Shown here piece after piece: positions 9,123 to 24,100 of a DNA stretch of 64,000 nt. The stretch is from Liolophura sinensis (Eukaryota; Mollusca; Polyplacophora; Chitonida; Chitonidae). The stretch is taken from contig NC_088304.1 of the NCBI RefSeq assembly GCF_032854445.1, forward strand, positions 3,100,001 to 3,164,000, written 5' to 3'. The first letter of the stretch is position 1. The number at the start of each line of letters is the position of its first letter. The position numbers and the translations under genes are program-made. The notes below the pieces were generated by a model that ran no database searches, was not told the origin of the DNA, and worked only from the letters and a program-made list of their open reading frames with translations.

Positions 9123-12100
9123 ATGTCTTCTGATGAACTGACAGAGAAAGAGCTCCTGAAGCTGGCGGGAAAATCGTCCTTAAAGGCTATTCAGACTTTG
9201 GAGTAAGTACTGACCTGAGTATGACATTAAATTACTGAGCAATTAAATCAAACTGTATGAAAACAGATATACACCTATCATTGGATGTTGAGAATGAGCT
9301 CACAGGAAGATGACCACTGAGCTTGAACGATGCTGAAGGCCTGCACGTGGAAGTGCTACATCTGGTATGAGTAGTAAGGTGACATTGATTTTATTTTGTA
9401 TTTTACCAATGAGGCGATGATCAATGGTCCAAAAAGGAATGAAGATAAAACTGAAAATCATGTATATTTTCTCAACTGTTTGGGACACAACTCTGTGTTC
9501 AGTCTTTGAACAAAAAAGACGCTTTGATAGCGAATCAGTGTTGTTGGTAAATGTTCATATCTGCCAAAGAAGATTTTAGTTTTGCTACTGTCAGCCATTT
9601 ATCAAACTTCAGACTCCTGAAAATGAAACCTGGAGACAAATTGCGTGCTTGCCTTGAAAGTAGCTGAAGATATTAACTCCACGTGACGTTGGGGAGGAAG
9701 CTATTCAGCCCGCATGCGCTCACATGCAGTCAATTGCGCTATTCTAATGTGAAAAACAGAACAATGAAAGCCGAAGTAGGTCAAATTATTTGTGAGGACC
9801 TATTTGGTACAGACAAAAGAAGCTTGCTATGTGTCATGTTTGATTTCATATGTCTGCTTCCAAAAGTTGCTTTCTTAAATCTGATCAGCCGCAGAGGGTC
9901 GTGAAAGTTTTCCGTAAAAGGGCGATAACCTATAACGCAAACAGGTTGCTTCGCAGAACTTTGGACATGGTCACATTGAGTTAATGTAAAATTTTGAATA
10001 TTTCTTTCAAAAAAAAAAAAAACCAAATTCAATAGATATAACCAGTTATTGAGTTTTTTATTCAGTAGACAGAACGATTACTGACTTGTCCAGCTCACTT
10101 ATGTGAACTCCCCATATCCATTAAACGACAGCTATAATTGGTGTCGGACTCAGTAGTACTGTAGGCAGTGGATTTCCCATCAGCTCACCATGAACTAACA
10201 CCCCCTTAAAGTCTGGCTCCTAAGGGCTTTTTCCCCCACCCCTACTATTTTAATTGTTTGGTAAGTGCTTTTTAGTCGTGTATGTTTTGTTGTGTATGAC
10301 TTGTTCAGATCAGTCACCTGTTGACATCATGGGAAGTTTGTAACTTGAATACTTTGCTCCTCTTAATGCCCTGGATCCGAGTTCCCTGAACAGTCAAGCA
10401 TTGACTAAAAGATGTAGCGTGCAAACCTTGACAGTGTGGTGATAGGCCGGGATTTGGGTCTGTGGTCATTAGCTCATAGACCACTGTTGTTATAGTCTTT
10501 CAGGGCAGGATTTGCACAGCATTGATGTGGAACTCTTCAACAAGCTGACCTCTCTGACTGAACTTGACCTCAGCAACAACCAGCTCACAGACCTACCAAG
10601 GGAGCTAACTCTTCCCAAGCTGACTTCTCTGGACCTCGCAGAAAACGAGCTGAGTTCTGTGGATTTTGTCACACAGTTTCCTCGTTTAAAGTCGCTTTAT
10701 CTGAAGAACAACAAACAGTTAAAGGTAAGAGTCCTGTCCAATAATGTAAATGCAGATGATAACATAGGAGTCAGTATGTGGGAAGATCTGGCAGCAATCT
10801 GAGGATGGTAATGGGTTTCACCAGGTTTCCTCCCACAATAATGTAAATGAAGATGATAACATAGGAGTCAGTATGTGGGAAGATCTGGCAGCAATCTGAG
10901 GATGGTAATGGGTTTCACCAGGTTTCCTCCCACAATAATGTAAATGAAGATGATAACATAGGAGTCAGTATGTGGGAAGATCTGGCAGCAATCTGAGGAT
11001 GGTAATGGGTTTCACCAGGTTTCCTCCCACAATAATGTAAATGAAGATGATAACATAGGAGTCAGTATGTGGGAAGATCTGGCAGCAATCTGAGGATGGT
11101 AATGGGTTTCACCAGGTTTCCTCCCACAAAAATGTAAATGCAGATGATAACATAGGAGTCAGTACATGGGAAGATCTTGCAGCAATCTGAGGATGGTAAT
11201 GGGTTTCACTGGGTTTCCTCCCACAATAATGTAAATGCAGATGATAACATAGGAGTCAAAATCAATAGTTCCTCTCTGGCAGTACATGGGAAAATCTGCC
11301 AGCAATCTGAGGATGGTCGTGGGTTTCGCCCTCGCTCTGCCCGGTTCCCTCTTCCCAAAGTGCTGGCCACAATCATGTAAGGGAAATATTCTTGAGTACG
11401 GCGTAAGACACCAATCAAATAAATAAATAGATCAAAATTAATAGTCCCACAGGAGCTTTTTTCTACTTGTAGTCTGATCTGGTCACTCAACACATGCCGT
11501 AAGACTAAATGTCTTCTGAATGTTCTGATCACAGATGAAAAATACGTAGAAAATAGAAGGGCTATTAAGAAACATAAAATATGTCTAAAAATGAAAATTT
11601 TATTCTCATTTTTTACCATATCTTTCTGTACTTTTCTTAAAACCATTTTCTTTGTATTAGGGTGCCTTTTCACGTATCCTTTAGCGTTTATGTTGTTTTT
11701 CAGTCAGCAGATTTGTACATCGCGGCCTATGTCTGTCCGTCTCTGGTCACTGGAGATCTTGTCTCCAGAAGCGTGGTGTCACTGCAGAATGTTGTGGAGT
11801 CCATCAGTGAAAATTTGAAATTTAAGGTTTGAAAAGAAGCCTTTTTCTGTAGGAATTAATGAGAAATGCTCGGTATTAAAATCTTGTTGAACCATCTTAG
11901 AAAATGTATAATTATTTTCTTTGTGTGAATGTTCATAAAACTACAAGGGTACTCAATATGCTTCAAGAAGCCCAGCTGGTCTGTTCATTTGCAGATTTTA
12001 CTTGCTCAGATGATGTTTACTGGCAGAACATGCAGAGTAATCCTCTCAGCCTGTTGTTACTTGCTGCAAATCAATCTTTTCAACTTCTGAAGCACTTTCT

Positions 12101-15100
12101 TCATTGGAATTTATGCGTATAATTATTGTAAAATTTACACTATAAATGATTTCTTTGTCACTGAAAATAGAAGCTTTATAAAAGTGTGCTAATTGTTTCT
12201 TGTTGCAGCATAATTTTCTCAGAATGTTTCAAAAAACAGGTGACAAGTTTTTGAAAAGATTGTAGAATTAGTGTAATTAGTTTTACTCTTGTGTAAACTT
12301 AGATGATCAAAAAGAATGTTTTGTTTCAGGTGCTGGGGGTGTGGGATGCCGTGTTCAAGGAGAGAGTCATAGGGAAGGCCTTTACAGATGAAGAGAAAGT
12401 TGAACTTTTGCACGAATTTAGAAAGGTTCTCCTCAAACAGAATTTCTGTGATGACAATACACTTTTTAAATTTTATAAATTTCTGGTAAGAAAAGTTCAC
12501 TGTCATTAGCTAAGTCATTTACTTTACCACCTTTTAATTCAAGAGTTGAAATTTTTTGATCCGTAACACAAGTATGAAAGTTCTTGAGTTATTTGCCTGT
12601 AGCCATTGGTTTATTCTGTGCACTCAAGATTCCTCTACCCATATTAGGGCTGGAAAGGTAAAACAATCATTCTCTCTGGTGACATCCAGAAAAATTCCGT
12701 CTGAAAGTTGTGGATAGTCGTGCGTCTCTCCCAAGGCTCTGCCCGGTTTCCTCCCACCAGAATATTGGTTGCTGTCATATAAGAGAAATATTTATCTGTA
12801 CCATGTAAAACACTAATGAAGTGAATAAATAAATAAGACAAACGTGAGTACAGTTATACACACACACCAGTACAATAACTCAGTAAAGGGACTCTGTGGC
12901 TCTCACTGACTCAGCGGTGTGATGGATTATTCGGCTGCAGCTTTAAGCGGCAATTTTTGCCAGGTACATGCTGAAGGTCAGTGGTTTATTCTGGACATTC
13001 TTGTTACCTGCATCCATAAACCTGACTTCCTTCATATAAGTGAAAACTCCCAGGGCATAGCACCAATCAATCAATCAAGCAAGGTTATTATGTGATAAGT
13101 TCTCTCAGGTGTCTTTCATTGCATGGTGGTTTCCTTTAGTTTAGCCTCTGCTTGGTTTCCTCCAGCCTCTGCTTGATTACATTCAGAATCTAACTGGTTT
13201 CATCCAGATTTTGCTTGGATTTGAGGCTGGATTTCACCTGGGCTTGGTTTCCTCCAGCCTCTGCTTGATTACATTCAAAATCTACCTGGTTTCATCCAGA
13301 CTGTACTTGGATTTGAGCCTGGATTTCACCTGAGTGCTTGGTTTCCTCCAGACTCAGCTTGGTTTCCTCCTGACTTCACTTAATTTCGTTCAGACAGCTG
13401 GGTTTCTTTCAGACTCGGCTTAGTTTCCTCCAGACTCATTGTTGTTTTTTTCAGGCTCAGCTTGGTTTCCTCCAAAAAACTTTTTTTTTTTTGCCTGTAT
13501 TTTTCAGCTGAAATCCATGGCTCAGGAGGTGATCGGGAAAATTGGGGACGCAAACAGTAATGTTCAAGTACCAAAACGAGTGCGGAAACGAAAATTGGAG
13601 GCAATTCCAGAAGACAATATCCTGTCAGTTCCTGCTAAAGTTTCCAGAAATAAGAAGGAGAAAGATAACAAACAGAAGAAAATGTCAACAAAAAGGAAAG
13701 ACAAAGGTTTCACAGTCATCAAACCAAAGTCCAAGCCCATTCCAAGAGATTCATTTACACTGGTGTGTGATATCTGGAAATATTCTTGAGAATGGCGTAA
13801 AATACCATATTGGAGGTAGTGGAAGGGAAACATTTTTGTCTTGTTCGAGGTTTTGCGTGAACTGTCAAGAAAATGTGTCAAGATAGGATTTGTGTTGTCT
13901 AGGTGTTATTTAAGATTAGTAATGTGTTATTTCTGGGGAATTTCTGCTGCTGTTATTGATCAGGTAAAAAGAAGCCATGTAAGGTGTGACAATGGTAAAT
14001 GACCTTAAGTTTCGCACGTGAGTTACTGTCACATGCTCTGAGTTGGTGTCAAGATGACAGAAGACAATGATTAGCCCACCCCCGCCCGTTCCATTACCCT
14101 GCACGGCACTTGACAGCTCTGGCTGCTAATCCTCGCTGTATGTGGTCAAGTCACTGACAGTGAGGTGTGCAGGTCTCCCGACTGTAAATATACACATGAA
14201 TGATACTGAAGAAAGTATTAGAACAGGTGATGTCTATTACAAACTTTTAAATTCCGAACACTGTTTGAAAGCATGACCATGCCAAACAAGGAATGTACAT
14301 GCACAATGTACGCTGCAGGCATACCGATTATTTGAACTAGACCTACGTGGAAGTCACCTCACACCATTATCTGGTGAACGGGTGTCTGCTGAGAGCCCTC
14401 ATCATGCAACCAATATGTGTACAAATGTATTTCAGCTAAAAACGAATTTCACTGAGAAATATATCATCCATGTGTCCATGTAGCCATGTAATTCCAGTTT
14501 AGTATGTCAGTATACACGCACATTTTGTTGGTGTTACAATTGGAACTGTCCTCCTATTGCAGAAGGTTTACCTTCCCTGCGTTTTGAAATCGAATACACC
14601 CCATTAACACAGAAAACACCGTGTCAGAAAACTACCAAATTAACCTGGGCCCCTTTTCGGTAGCACTGTGTGTGAGTCCGGCATATCGGGAGTCAGACAG
14701 GATATGTGTATGTTGTTGAGATGTTAGACATTTGCACAACACTGACTGGCCATATATCAAAATAAAGTGCATGTTTTATTATTACCAGTATGTAGATATG
14801 CTCAGGTGTCGCCTTTCTTCGGCCAAAATCACGCAATCAACAAGTATAATAGACATGTGGATATTTGGAGCCCTGTGATTGTTGCCAAGTTGTCGCTTTA
14901 AACGCAGTTTGAGTGATCATCTGCTGGTAACTGGCAAGTAAGGATTAGTCTGGTACTAAGTTCTATTATAGCTTTAACATAAAAAGCTCTGCATGCATAT
15001 TGACGGATATCTGACATGCCACTCCACATGTGCAAAGGTACTGGGTGGTCATGCTTACATTCATCAATCTCCAGAGAGTTTTCTCCCAAATTCCACTTTC

Positions 15101-18100
15101 GTCATAAAATGGTGATCATAAAACAATCAAGGTGCACCTTTTGTGAAGTAAACCTGTATGTACTAAATTCATTATGATTAAAACTGAGGAAAACATGAAC
15201 TGTTGGTTGCAGGAGCATAGACTGACTGCTCAGTGAAGTGTGAGCTTGATCATTACATTCGGGGACTGTCCATGTAATCCCCTGACCAAAGCCGATGCTC
15301 TCGTGCGGCCACCAGTCAGTAAGAACCACAGTCAACGCAGGGAATCCTGGGATACACTTTCCAAGTCCCAGTGCGAAACTTTAGGTCATTTACCGTAAAT
15401 GTGTACGACTTAATCAGCAATGATGCCAAGGCATTTTGTCAAAAATATAATCATGCTGATTTTTTCCATGCTCCTTGAAGGTGTTGTCAATTTGGTATGA
15501 GCTGTAGTCAGCTCTCTCATGGATCTGTTTATTTTCCTCAAGCTTTAGTTGGTTTCCTTCATGCTCTTGTCTGTTTCTTCTAAGCCTTGGTCATTTTCCC
15601 TTCAAGTTCTGAACTGTTTCCTCTAAGCTCAGGTCGTTTACCTCCACTCCGAGAATTCAGGTTTCATATTTCATCACAGTCACGATGAAGCCTTGTGTTA
15701 ATAAGTCTGGCCCAGAACATCCATAAATACCTGTATACATAAGTCACTGAATTGTTTTGTAGCCGGCAGTCCCAGATTTCAGCCCTCTCCATTTTGTGCG
15801 CTGTCACTCGTACAACAACAACGCTAATGATCAGGAGACAAAAGTGTGGCAGTGTGCTTTTGAGCCTGACACCAAAAATCCAGGTTTGTCTGATTGAACT
15901 TTTACGCCCTTTTTCTCATCGATTTTATTGCCTGTTCTGTTCTGTTTTTTTTTTTTTTTTTTGTCCTTTTCCTCTCAGGTTTTAAGAACAACAAGTTGAG
16001 GTGCTGACCACGTTCATTCAAGTGCCTCTGGTTTATCTTAAGGAATCTTAAGAAAGAAGATGTTTTTTCAGCCATTTTAAATATATCAGAAGTGTAGTAT
16101 CTGAGTCTGTGTGTGAATGATTAGCTTTTTGTTTGCAGGAAAACAGACTGACACAGTGGGCACATGTGGAGGGCTGATTGTTTGTTTACTGGACTGTAAA
16201 ACTGGCAAAGTGATGAGGCGCTACAAAGATGACTGTGATGATGAGGTAGGCAATGTTACAAAGTGATGAGGCACACCACGGTGATTGTGATGATAAGGTA
16301 GACAACGTTATGCAGTGATAAGGCAATATACAGATGAGTGATGATGAGATAGGCACTGTTACAGAGTGATGAGATGTTATATAAAAGAGTGATAATGAGG
16401 TAGGAAATGTTTCAAAGTGATGAGATGTTATATAGAAGAGTGATGATGAGATAGGCACTGTTACAAAGTGATGAGATGTTATATAGAAGAGTGATGATGA
16501 GATAGGCACTGTTACAAAGTGATGAGATGTTATATAGAAGAGTGATGGTGAGGTAGGCAATGTTACAAAGTGATGAGATGTTATATAGAAGAGTGATGAT
16601 GAGGTAGGAAATGGTTCAAAGTGATGAGATGTTATATAGAAGAGTGATGATGAGATAGGCACTGTTACAAAGTGATGAGATGTTATATAGAAGAGTGATG
16701 ATGAGATAGGCACTGTTACAAAGTGATGAGATGTTATATAGAAGAGTGATGATGAGATAGGTACTGTTACAAAGTGATGAGATGTTATATAGAAGAGTGA
16801 TGGTGAGGTAGGCACTGTTACAAAGTGATGAGATGTTATATAGAAGAGTGATGATGAGATAGGCAATGTTATAAAGGGATGAGATGTTATATAGAAGAGT
16901 GATGGTGAGGTAAGCAATGTTACAAAGTGATGAGATGTTATATAGAAGAGTGATGATGAGATAGGCAATGTTACAAAGTGCTGAGATGTTATATAGAAGA
17001 GTGATGGTGAAGTAGGCAATGTTACAAAGTGATGAGATGTTATATAGAAGAGTGATGATGAGGTAGGCAATGTTACAAAGTGATGAGATGTTATATAGAA
17101 GAGTGATGATGAAGTAGGCAATGTTACAAAGTGATAAGACTTGTGATTGTGTTTTAAAACAGAGGTAAAGATCATGGTAATACAGAATTTGGGTTCATCC
17201 TTTGTGACAGTTGTGTCAGGAAGTTTTTACAGACAGATAGTTTTATAGTTGATTGCTCTCCCAGATAGACATTTTTGCAGTTTTGTGAAGCAATGAAAAT
17301 TGCCTTTCAGCATAGTTTCATATTTATTAAATATATATTTTCTTTGTAGACCATAGATTTCATCTATAGTTGCTGTACATTTATGAAGTTCTGCAGAAGA
17401 AAGTTTGTGTCAGGGGGTATACATGTATAGTGGAGTGTGGAAAACTAAGACCAGATATCTGTTAAGTGTCTCATATTTTTTTTAAAATATTTTTTGTCTG
17501 AAAATGAAGAATATTAATATGGGCCAGTCCATCTTATAACTGCTGGAGATATTATCTGATTTTATTAAAATGCCTTCATGGCGCGTTAAAGTAAGTTGAA
17601 TTGCAGCTTAAACTGTTTCACTGAGTTTAGTCCACCTGCTGTTCTCCACACAGTCCTTCTACTGCCTGGCCTGGACGATGGTTACTATGGAAACCAAGGA
17701 TGCCACCTTCCCAACAACTTTATTGGCAGTTGCAGGTATGGCATGCAGTGGTGGTTTTATATTTGGGCATAATCGCATTGACCTAAATGACTTGTCATCA
17801 AGATGTGACAACAAACCTGTCAAGCAGAAAGAAGAAAAACTGGTGTTTGACATGGTAATATTATTATATGCAAGTATCTCCTTGATTAGTAAATAAGTAA
17901 ATAAGTACAGAAGGTAAGCTGATTGGAAAACAACCCCTAATAACATGTGAATTGATAAATATTAGCCAGATATTCTGTTTCTGCTGAATCTAGTCCCCGA
18001 CTTTGTGTTCAGATAGTCATCTTGTTCTCTGGTACTACTGCTTGTGAAAAATATGGTAAATTGTCACATTATTCAGGGATGCGAATTTTCGGCGAATTTG

Positions 18101-21100
18101 TGGATTTCCAACTTTTGCCAGCGAAAAAATATGACTCTTGGACTTGGTTTAAATTTGTAATAAAAATTTTTGTAGGATGTTACTTTTTTAACTGCCTGCA
18201 AAACAGCCTGAGTAGACAGAAGGGGGCAAAGGCCTTGATCCAGTAACGTTTTACTACCTCCTTCCACGTAAGGCTTCTTTACCTGGATAGAGGGATATGT
18301 ATATCCCTCTATATCACCAGTAACAAGACTCTATTGTGGGCGTTACTGAGTAGCCTTGAAATGATGGTGAAAGCTTTTACAGCTATAATTTATGTACTTT
18401 GGCATATATGCTTTGCAGCAACTTGCTACGGTAGCTACACATGCACATCCGAATGGCAAATTTTCTCAACAAGAAAGGCGAAAAACCATGCTCGTTTGAG
18501 AGATAAAGAGGCAGGGATTAAAAATTGCTTCAAGTGGGCTTTGCTGGAAAAGACAGCATCGCTCACTATAGGACTTTGCTGGAAAAGACTGCATCGCTCA
18601 CTATTGGGCTTTGCTGGAAAAGCGCTGGAAGTGGACATGAGAAAAGTTGATGTGCCTGGTAAAGTCACGTGCACTGTCTGTTCTGATCTTATCTGATCAA
18701 TTACGGGAGCAGGGGAGCAAGGACTATCGTGGAAGACATGCACACACGAAAACACATAAGTTAATGGACCAAATGCAAGTTGTTTTGTTGGCAATGCTTT
18801 TTGGTTTGTCTTTGGTTGGTTTTTTATCTTACTTCTCAAACATTGGGTGAACTAAATAATGTGTTGCAACAACGACATCATCAAAGTAAGTTATTTCAAA
18901 ATGGATACTGCATTGAACTTTTTTTTTTAGATAAAATTTTTATAATCTGTTTTTCAGAATGAAATTTCACTGGCTTTCTTCACACAATGCACCAAAGTGA
19001 ACAACAAGATATTCCCTCTGAAATGCTGTTTCAGCGCATCCTACCATAATCAAAACGACCAGCGTGAGCGGTGCTCGTTCCAGTGGGAATATAAAATATT
19101 TTCAGACTTTTTTTCCATTCACCATTCTCATGCCTAATTATTGCTGCCATTTCAGGAGAAGGGGAGGTAATCAAGCTGATGCACCCCAGCCAGCTGGTTG
19201 TCTACGCAGCTCTGAAAGGACACAACAAAGCCATACAGAGCCTTCTGTTTCATCCTGAGAAACCTACTCATCTCTTCTGTAAGTCATTTAGTCTCTAGCT
19301 CTGTAAGTCATTTAGTCTCTGATTGTGTAAGTCATTTAGTCTCTAGCTCTGTAAGTCATTTAGTCTCTGATTGTGTAAGTCATTTAGTCTCTAGCTCTGT
19401 AAGTCATTTAGTCTCTGATTGTGTAAGTCATTTAGTCTCTGATTGTGTAAGTCATTTGGTCTCTGATTCTGTAAGTCATTTAGTCTCTGATTGTGTAAGT
19501 CATTTAGTCTCTGATTGTGTAAGTCATTTAGTCTCTGATTGTGTAAGTCATTTAGTCTCTGGCTCTGTAAGTCATTTAGTCTCTGGCTCTGTAAGTCATT
19601 TAGTCTCTGATTGTGTAAGTCATTTAGTCTCTAGCTCTGTAAGTCATTTAGTCTCTGATTGTGTAAGTCATTTAGTCTCTGGCTCTGTAAGGCATTCAGT
19701 CTCTGGCTCTGTAAGTCATTTAGTCTCTGATTGTGTAAGTCATTTAGTCTCTGATTGTGTAAGTCATTTAGTCTCTAGCTCTGTAAGTCATTTAGTCTCT
19801 GATTGTGTAAGTCATTTAGTCTCTAGCTCTGTAAGTCATTTAGTCTCTGATTGTGTAAGTCATTTAGTCTCTAGCTCTGTAAGTCATTTAGTCTCTGATT
19901 GTGTAAGTCATTTAGTCTCTGGCTCTAAGTCATTTAGTCTCTGCCTCTGTAAGTCATTTAGTCTCTGGCTCTGTAAGTCATTTAGTCTCTGATTGTGTAA
20001 GTCATTTAGTCTCTGATTGTGTAAGTCATTTAGTCTCTAGCTCTGTAAGTCATTTAGTCTCTGGCTCTAAGTCATTTAGTCTCTGCCTCTGTAAGTCATT
20101 TAGTCTCTGGCTCTGTAAGTCATTTAGTCTCTGATTGTGTAAGTCATTTAGTCTCTAGCTCTGTAAGTCATTTAGTCTCTGGCTCTAAGTCATTTAGTCT
20201 CTGATTGTGTAAGTCATTTGGTCTCTGATTCTGTAAGTCATTTAGTCTCTAGCTCTGTAAGTCATTTAGTCTCTGATTGTGTAAGTCATTTGGTCTCTGA
20301 TTGTGTAAGTCATTTAGTCTCTGATTGTGTAAGTCATTTGGTCTCTGATTCTGTAGGTCATTTAGTCTCTAGCTCTGTAAGTCATTTAGTCTCTGATTGT
20401 GTAAGTCATTTGGTCTCTGATTCTGTAAGTCATTTAGTCTCTAGCTCTGTAAGGCATTTAGTCTCTGATTGTGTAAGTCATTTGGTCTCTGATTCTGTAG
20501 GTCATTTAGTCTCTAGCTCTGTAAGGCATTTAGTCTCTGATTGTGTAAGTCATTTGGTCTCTGATTCTGTAGGTCATTTAGTCTCTAGCTCTGTAAGTCA
20601 TTTAGTCTCTGGCTCTGTAAATCATTTACATGTAGTCTCTCATTCAGACAAGGAATTGTCAAGAATCTTACCAGTGTGTTATTCTCAGGGTTTAGCAGCA
20701 GAAACTTTCTGAAAAATATAAAAGCATTTTTTTTACACTTTTGTTTTTTTTATAATATATAATACAAAATAGTTTTTCCTCTGATCCCGTTGGAGCAAGC
20801 TTCATAAGTGATTGTTGATTGGTGGACGACCAGACCCCTGGCATGAAGCTGCAGCAGGTCTTGAATCAGAAATATTACCTCATTGGTAATCTTGTCAATT
20901 TTGGTATCTTTAGTGATGCAGGACAGCAGCTGTGATCACAGTGGGGCAAACCTGCTAGATTTGGCAATGTCAAGGTCAGATGTACTGAATGCATCAACCT
21001 TTCTGCATGTTTTAAAAGTGTTTATTTAAGCATATTCAAAAGGCGTTATTCTGTGTAGACCGATAAAATTATACTTTTCGTGAAGCCCTGAAATTGGCCA

Positions 21101-24100
21101 ATCCATCCAAAGTAGTTTTGTCTCCAAAATCTAATTATAAATATGCATAAATTGCACTGAAAGTTGATCTTTCATATGCAAAAATGTAAAGGAATTCATC
21201 GTGTTAAGATACGTTCACCTTAATACATTGACAAATATTGACTTACATATTAGTATTCATATATAATATGACGAATATTTAATGGTTTCAGGTGGCTCTG
21301 ATGACAATAGGATAACCTTGTGGGATATTGGAGTACCTGACCCTGTGAATTATTCCACAAAATACAGGTAAGATACAGGTAAAATAAGATACAGGTGAAA
21401 TAAGAAACAGGTAAAGTACAGGTTTCTAAAGAGGCAAGTAGACTTTCTGTGTGTGAATTCTGTAATTCTTCTCATTTTTAGGACAGGAAAGTTGTCTTTC
21501 AGTTTTTCAGAGAAGTGAAGATATGTGCATTTTTACGTTGGATGGACTAACATTCTAATAAAAAATAAAACTGAGTACCCTAAATGACTTAAAAATTCAA
21601 CCACAAAATAGATTATTTGGAGGCAAATAAAATGTCATTAGATATTACTTCTGGTACTAAAATTAAAGTTTTCCCACTAGGATATCATCCTACCTTCCAA
21701 ACACCTCTCAAAGCACCTCTCTAAAATCATTGAAACTCCAAGAATATGAAAAAATGAGCAAATTAGTCATGGACGAAGTTTTAGGTTGTGTAGGGTATTC
21801 ATGTCCTAATTACATGCGTAATGACTGAAATGAGCTGATTAGGTGTCATGAAATTTAGGTACAATTATGGTAATGATGTATAATAAGATATTTACTTTAC
21901 TGTATTCTTAGGCTACTAGCCTTTGTATTCCGTCATGGAAGGCAGAGTTTATTTTTGAAAAGACTATGCACATTTACAAAAGGACAAGATAGAAGAGGAA
22001 GATAAATGCTTATGTTAATGGAACTTGAGTGAGTGAGTTAGTGCTTGGGGTTTAATGTCATACTTACCAATTTTTCAGTCATATGACGACAAAGGAAACC
22101 TTAGAGTGCATGTAATGTGCCTCCTTGTTGCAGGACGGATTTCCATCGCTCTTTTATCTAGTACTGCTTCACTGAGACGCCTTACTGAAGGCAAGTAAGC
22201 TGCACCGCCCAAGCCATTTTATACTGATACGGGTCAGTCCGTTGTTGCACTATCATGCTGAACTACAAGCGAGGAAGTTGCAACTTCCTCTTTTAAGGTC
22301 TTAGGTGTGACTCAATCCAGGATTGATCCTGGATCTACGGTTCCGGAATTAATGGAACTCGATGGGAAAAATTTTGATCCTGGGGTAGAAGATTTATGTT
22401 CCCTGTTTGTTCAACTTTCTTTGCAAGCTCAAGTGCAATTTATCTTCATTAATTTTTAGATAATTAATATTTTGGTGGCTTTGCCAACATCTGGACTTCC
22501 CAGGAAATATAGTTTTTTCAGTCCAGTTAGTGAAATGCCCTCAAAATGTGCTTCAAACAACACCAGGTGAACTGGCTAGAAGGTTGACGAAATAGGCTAA
22601 GTTTGTGTACCTTAATTCCTCAACCTTTTTGCATGTTATAGAGCAGCATTCAGTACAAGTTATACGTGGTTTTAATTTGATTTTGGAGACGAAACTGCAT
22701 TGGTTAGATTCGCCAATTTCAGGACTTGACAGAAAGTATAATTTATCACTCCACACAGAATAGTGCTCTCAGAATTTGCTTGAATAAACACGTAGTATAT
22801 GTAGTTGAATTGTTGTACTTATAAATATCTCTGTTTATATCCTGTCTGGTAATCCGTCTCCCTCCAGTCAGCTTCTGCGTCTGCAGTGCCCAGGCACTGG
22901 AGTTCTGAACATGGTGTACAGCTCCCGTCTCAACTGGCTTGTGGTCGGCTGTGAGGACGGATGTTACGGATGGAATCTCAGCAGTTACAAAAACACAAAA
23001 CGGTATGTGCTTTTCAAGAAACACATTTTTGGTATTAAGATCTCAAACGTCTCCACAAAGCCATCCTTGAAAAATTCATCATTGGGTGTAACCTGACGGA
23101 TCAGAAAAAGTTGAAGGATTAGTGTCCCGATTGTGCTACTGATTCTAATTATAAAGATTATAACCTGTTTAAACTGTTACTCTGAGGGCCTCTGAGCAAT
23201 GTAATAATGGCTTTAAATCCACCAAAAACAATAGATTTACAGCCCTAGCTGACCTCCAGCCAGCCACCCAGTACTGCTCAGCGGGTGACATCATAGATGG
23301 CTAAACCAAGCCTAGCTGGCCTAAATAACCTGGGGATTCGCGTTAACACGATGTCATTTTCGAGATGGATTCTGTATACACAGAGGCAAATATACTACAT
23401 TATCAATTTGAACTTAAAGTGGACGACATTAAAGTTTCGATTTGTGACATTCACATCTGTGGGCAGACTACAGATTCCGTGTTTTCAGACGTTGAATTTG
23501 ATCTTTGTCCAGGCATTTCCAACCACACTGACAATAAGGATTGGTAAACTATAGCCTTACCCTGTGTTACACATTTCACGTTTATCTTAAGATTTAATAT
23601 TTATTTACTATTCTCTCCCACTCGCTCACAATAAATATCATTCTATTTCCCAAGGAATTCTAAATTCCTACCTAGGGCCTACATGCGATGACAACTACCG
23701 GTGTACATGTTGTTGTCGTCGGCATTCTGAATAGCCTGTGCCCATAGGGGCCTATAGTAGTGTACAATATAAATACACGCGCGATGTGGACATCAGCGTT
23801 AGTGTACAGAGATTTACTATCTATCATAGGGGCCTATGTAGTCGTGTACAATATAAATACACGCACGATGTGGACATCAGCGCTAGTGTACAGAGATTTA
23901 CTATCTATCATAGGGGCCTATAGTAGTGTACAATATAAATACACGCGCGATGTGGACGTCAGTGTTAGTGTACAGAGATTTACTATCTATCATGGGGCCT
24001 ATAGTAGTGTACAATATAAATACACGTATGATGTGGACATCAGCGTTAGTGTACAGAGATTTACTATCTATCATAGGGGCCTATGTAGTCGTGTACAATA

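Noticed and set aside
10504-10724. LRWD1 exon starting at the AG at 10502-10503
   Set aside because: It would break the frame from the previous exon. The AG at 10494-10495 restores both phase and the LDLSGQDL sequence expected in the LRR.
16186-17175. 329-aa minus-strand ORF
   Set aside because: It is the antisense of the 51-bp array; the unit length is divisible by three, so no stop appears.
19279-20630. CRISPR-like array
   Set aside because: Units are contiguous with no unique spacers, and the context is a eukaryotic intron.
19456-20712. Two plus-strand ORFs with VSHLVSDC-type repeats
   Set aside because: 24-bp array artefacts in an intron. They have no start context of their own, though aberrant splicing could translate parts.
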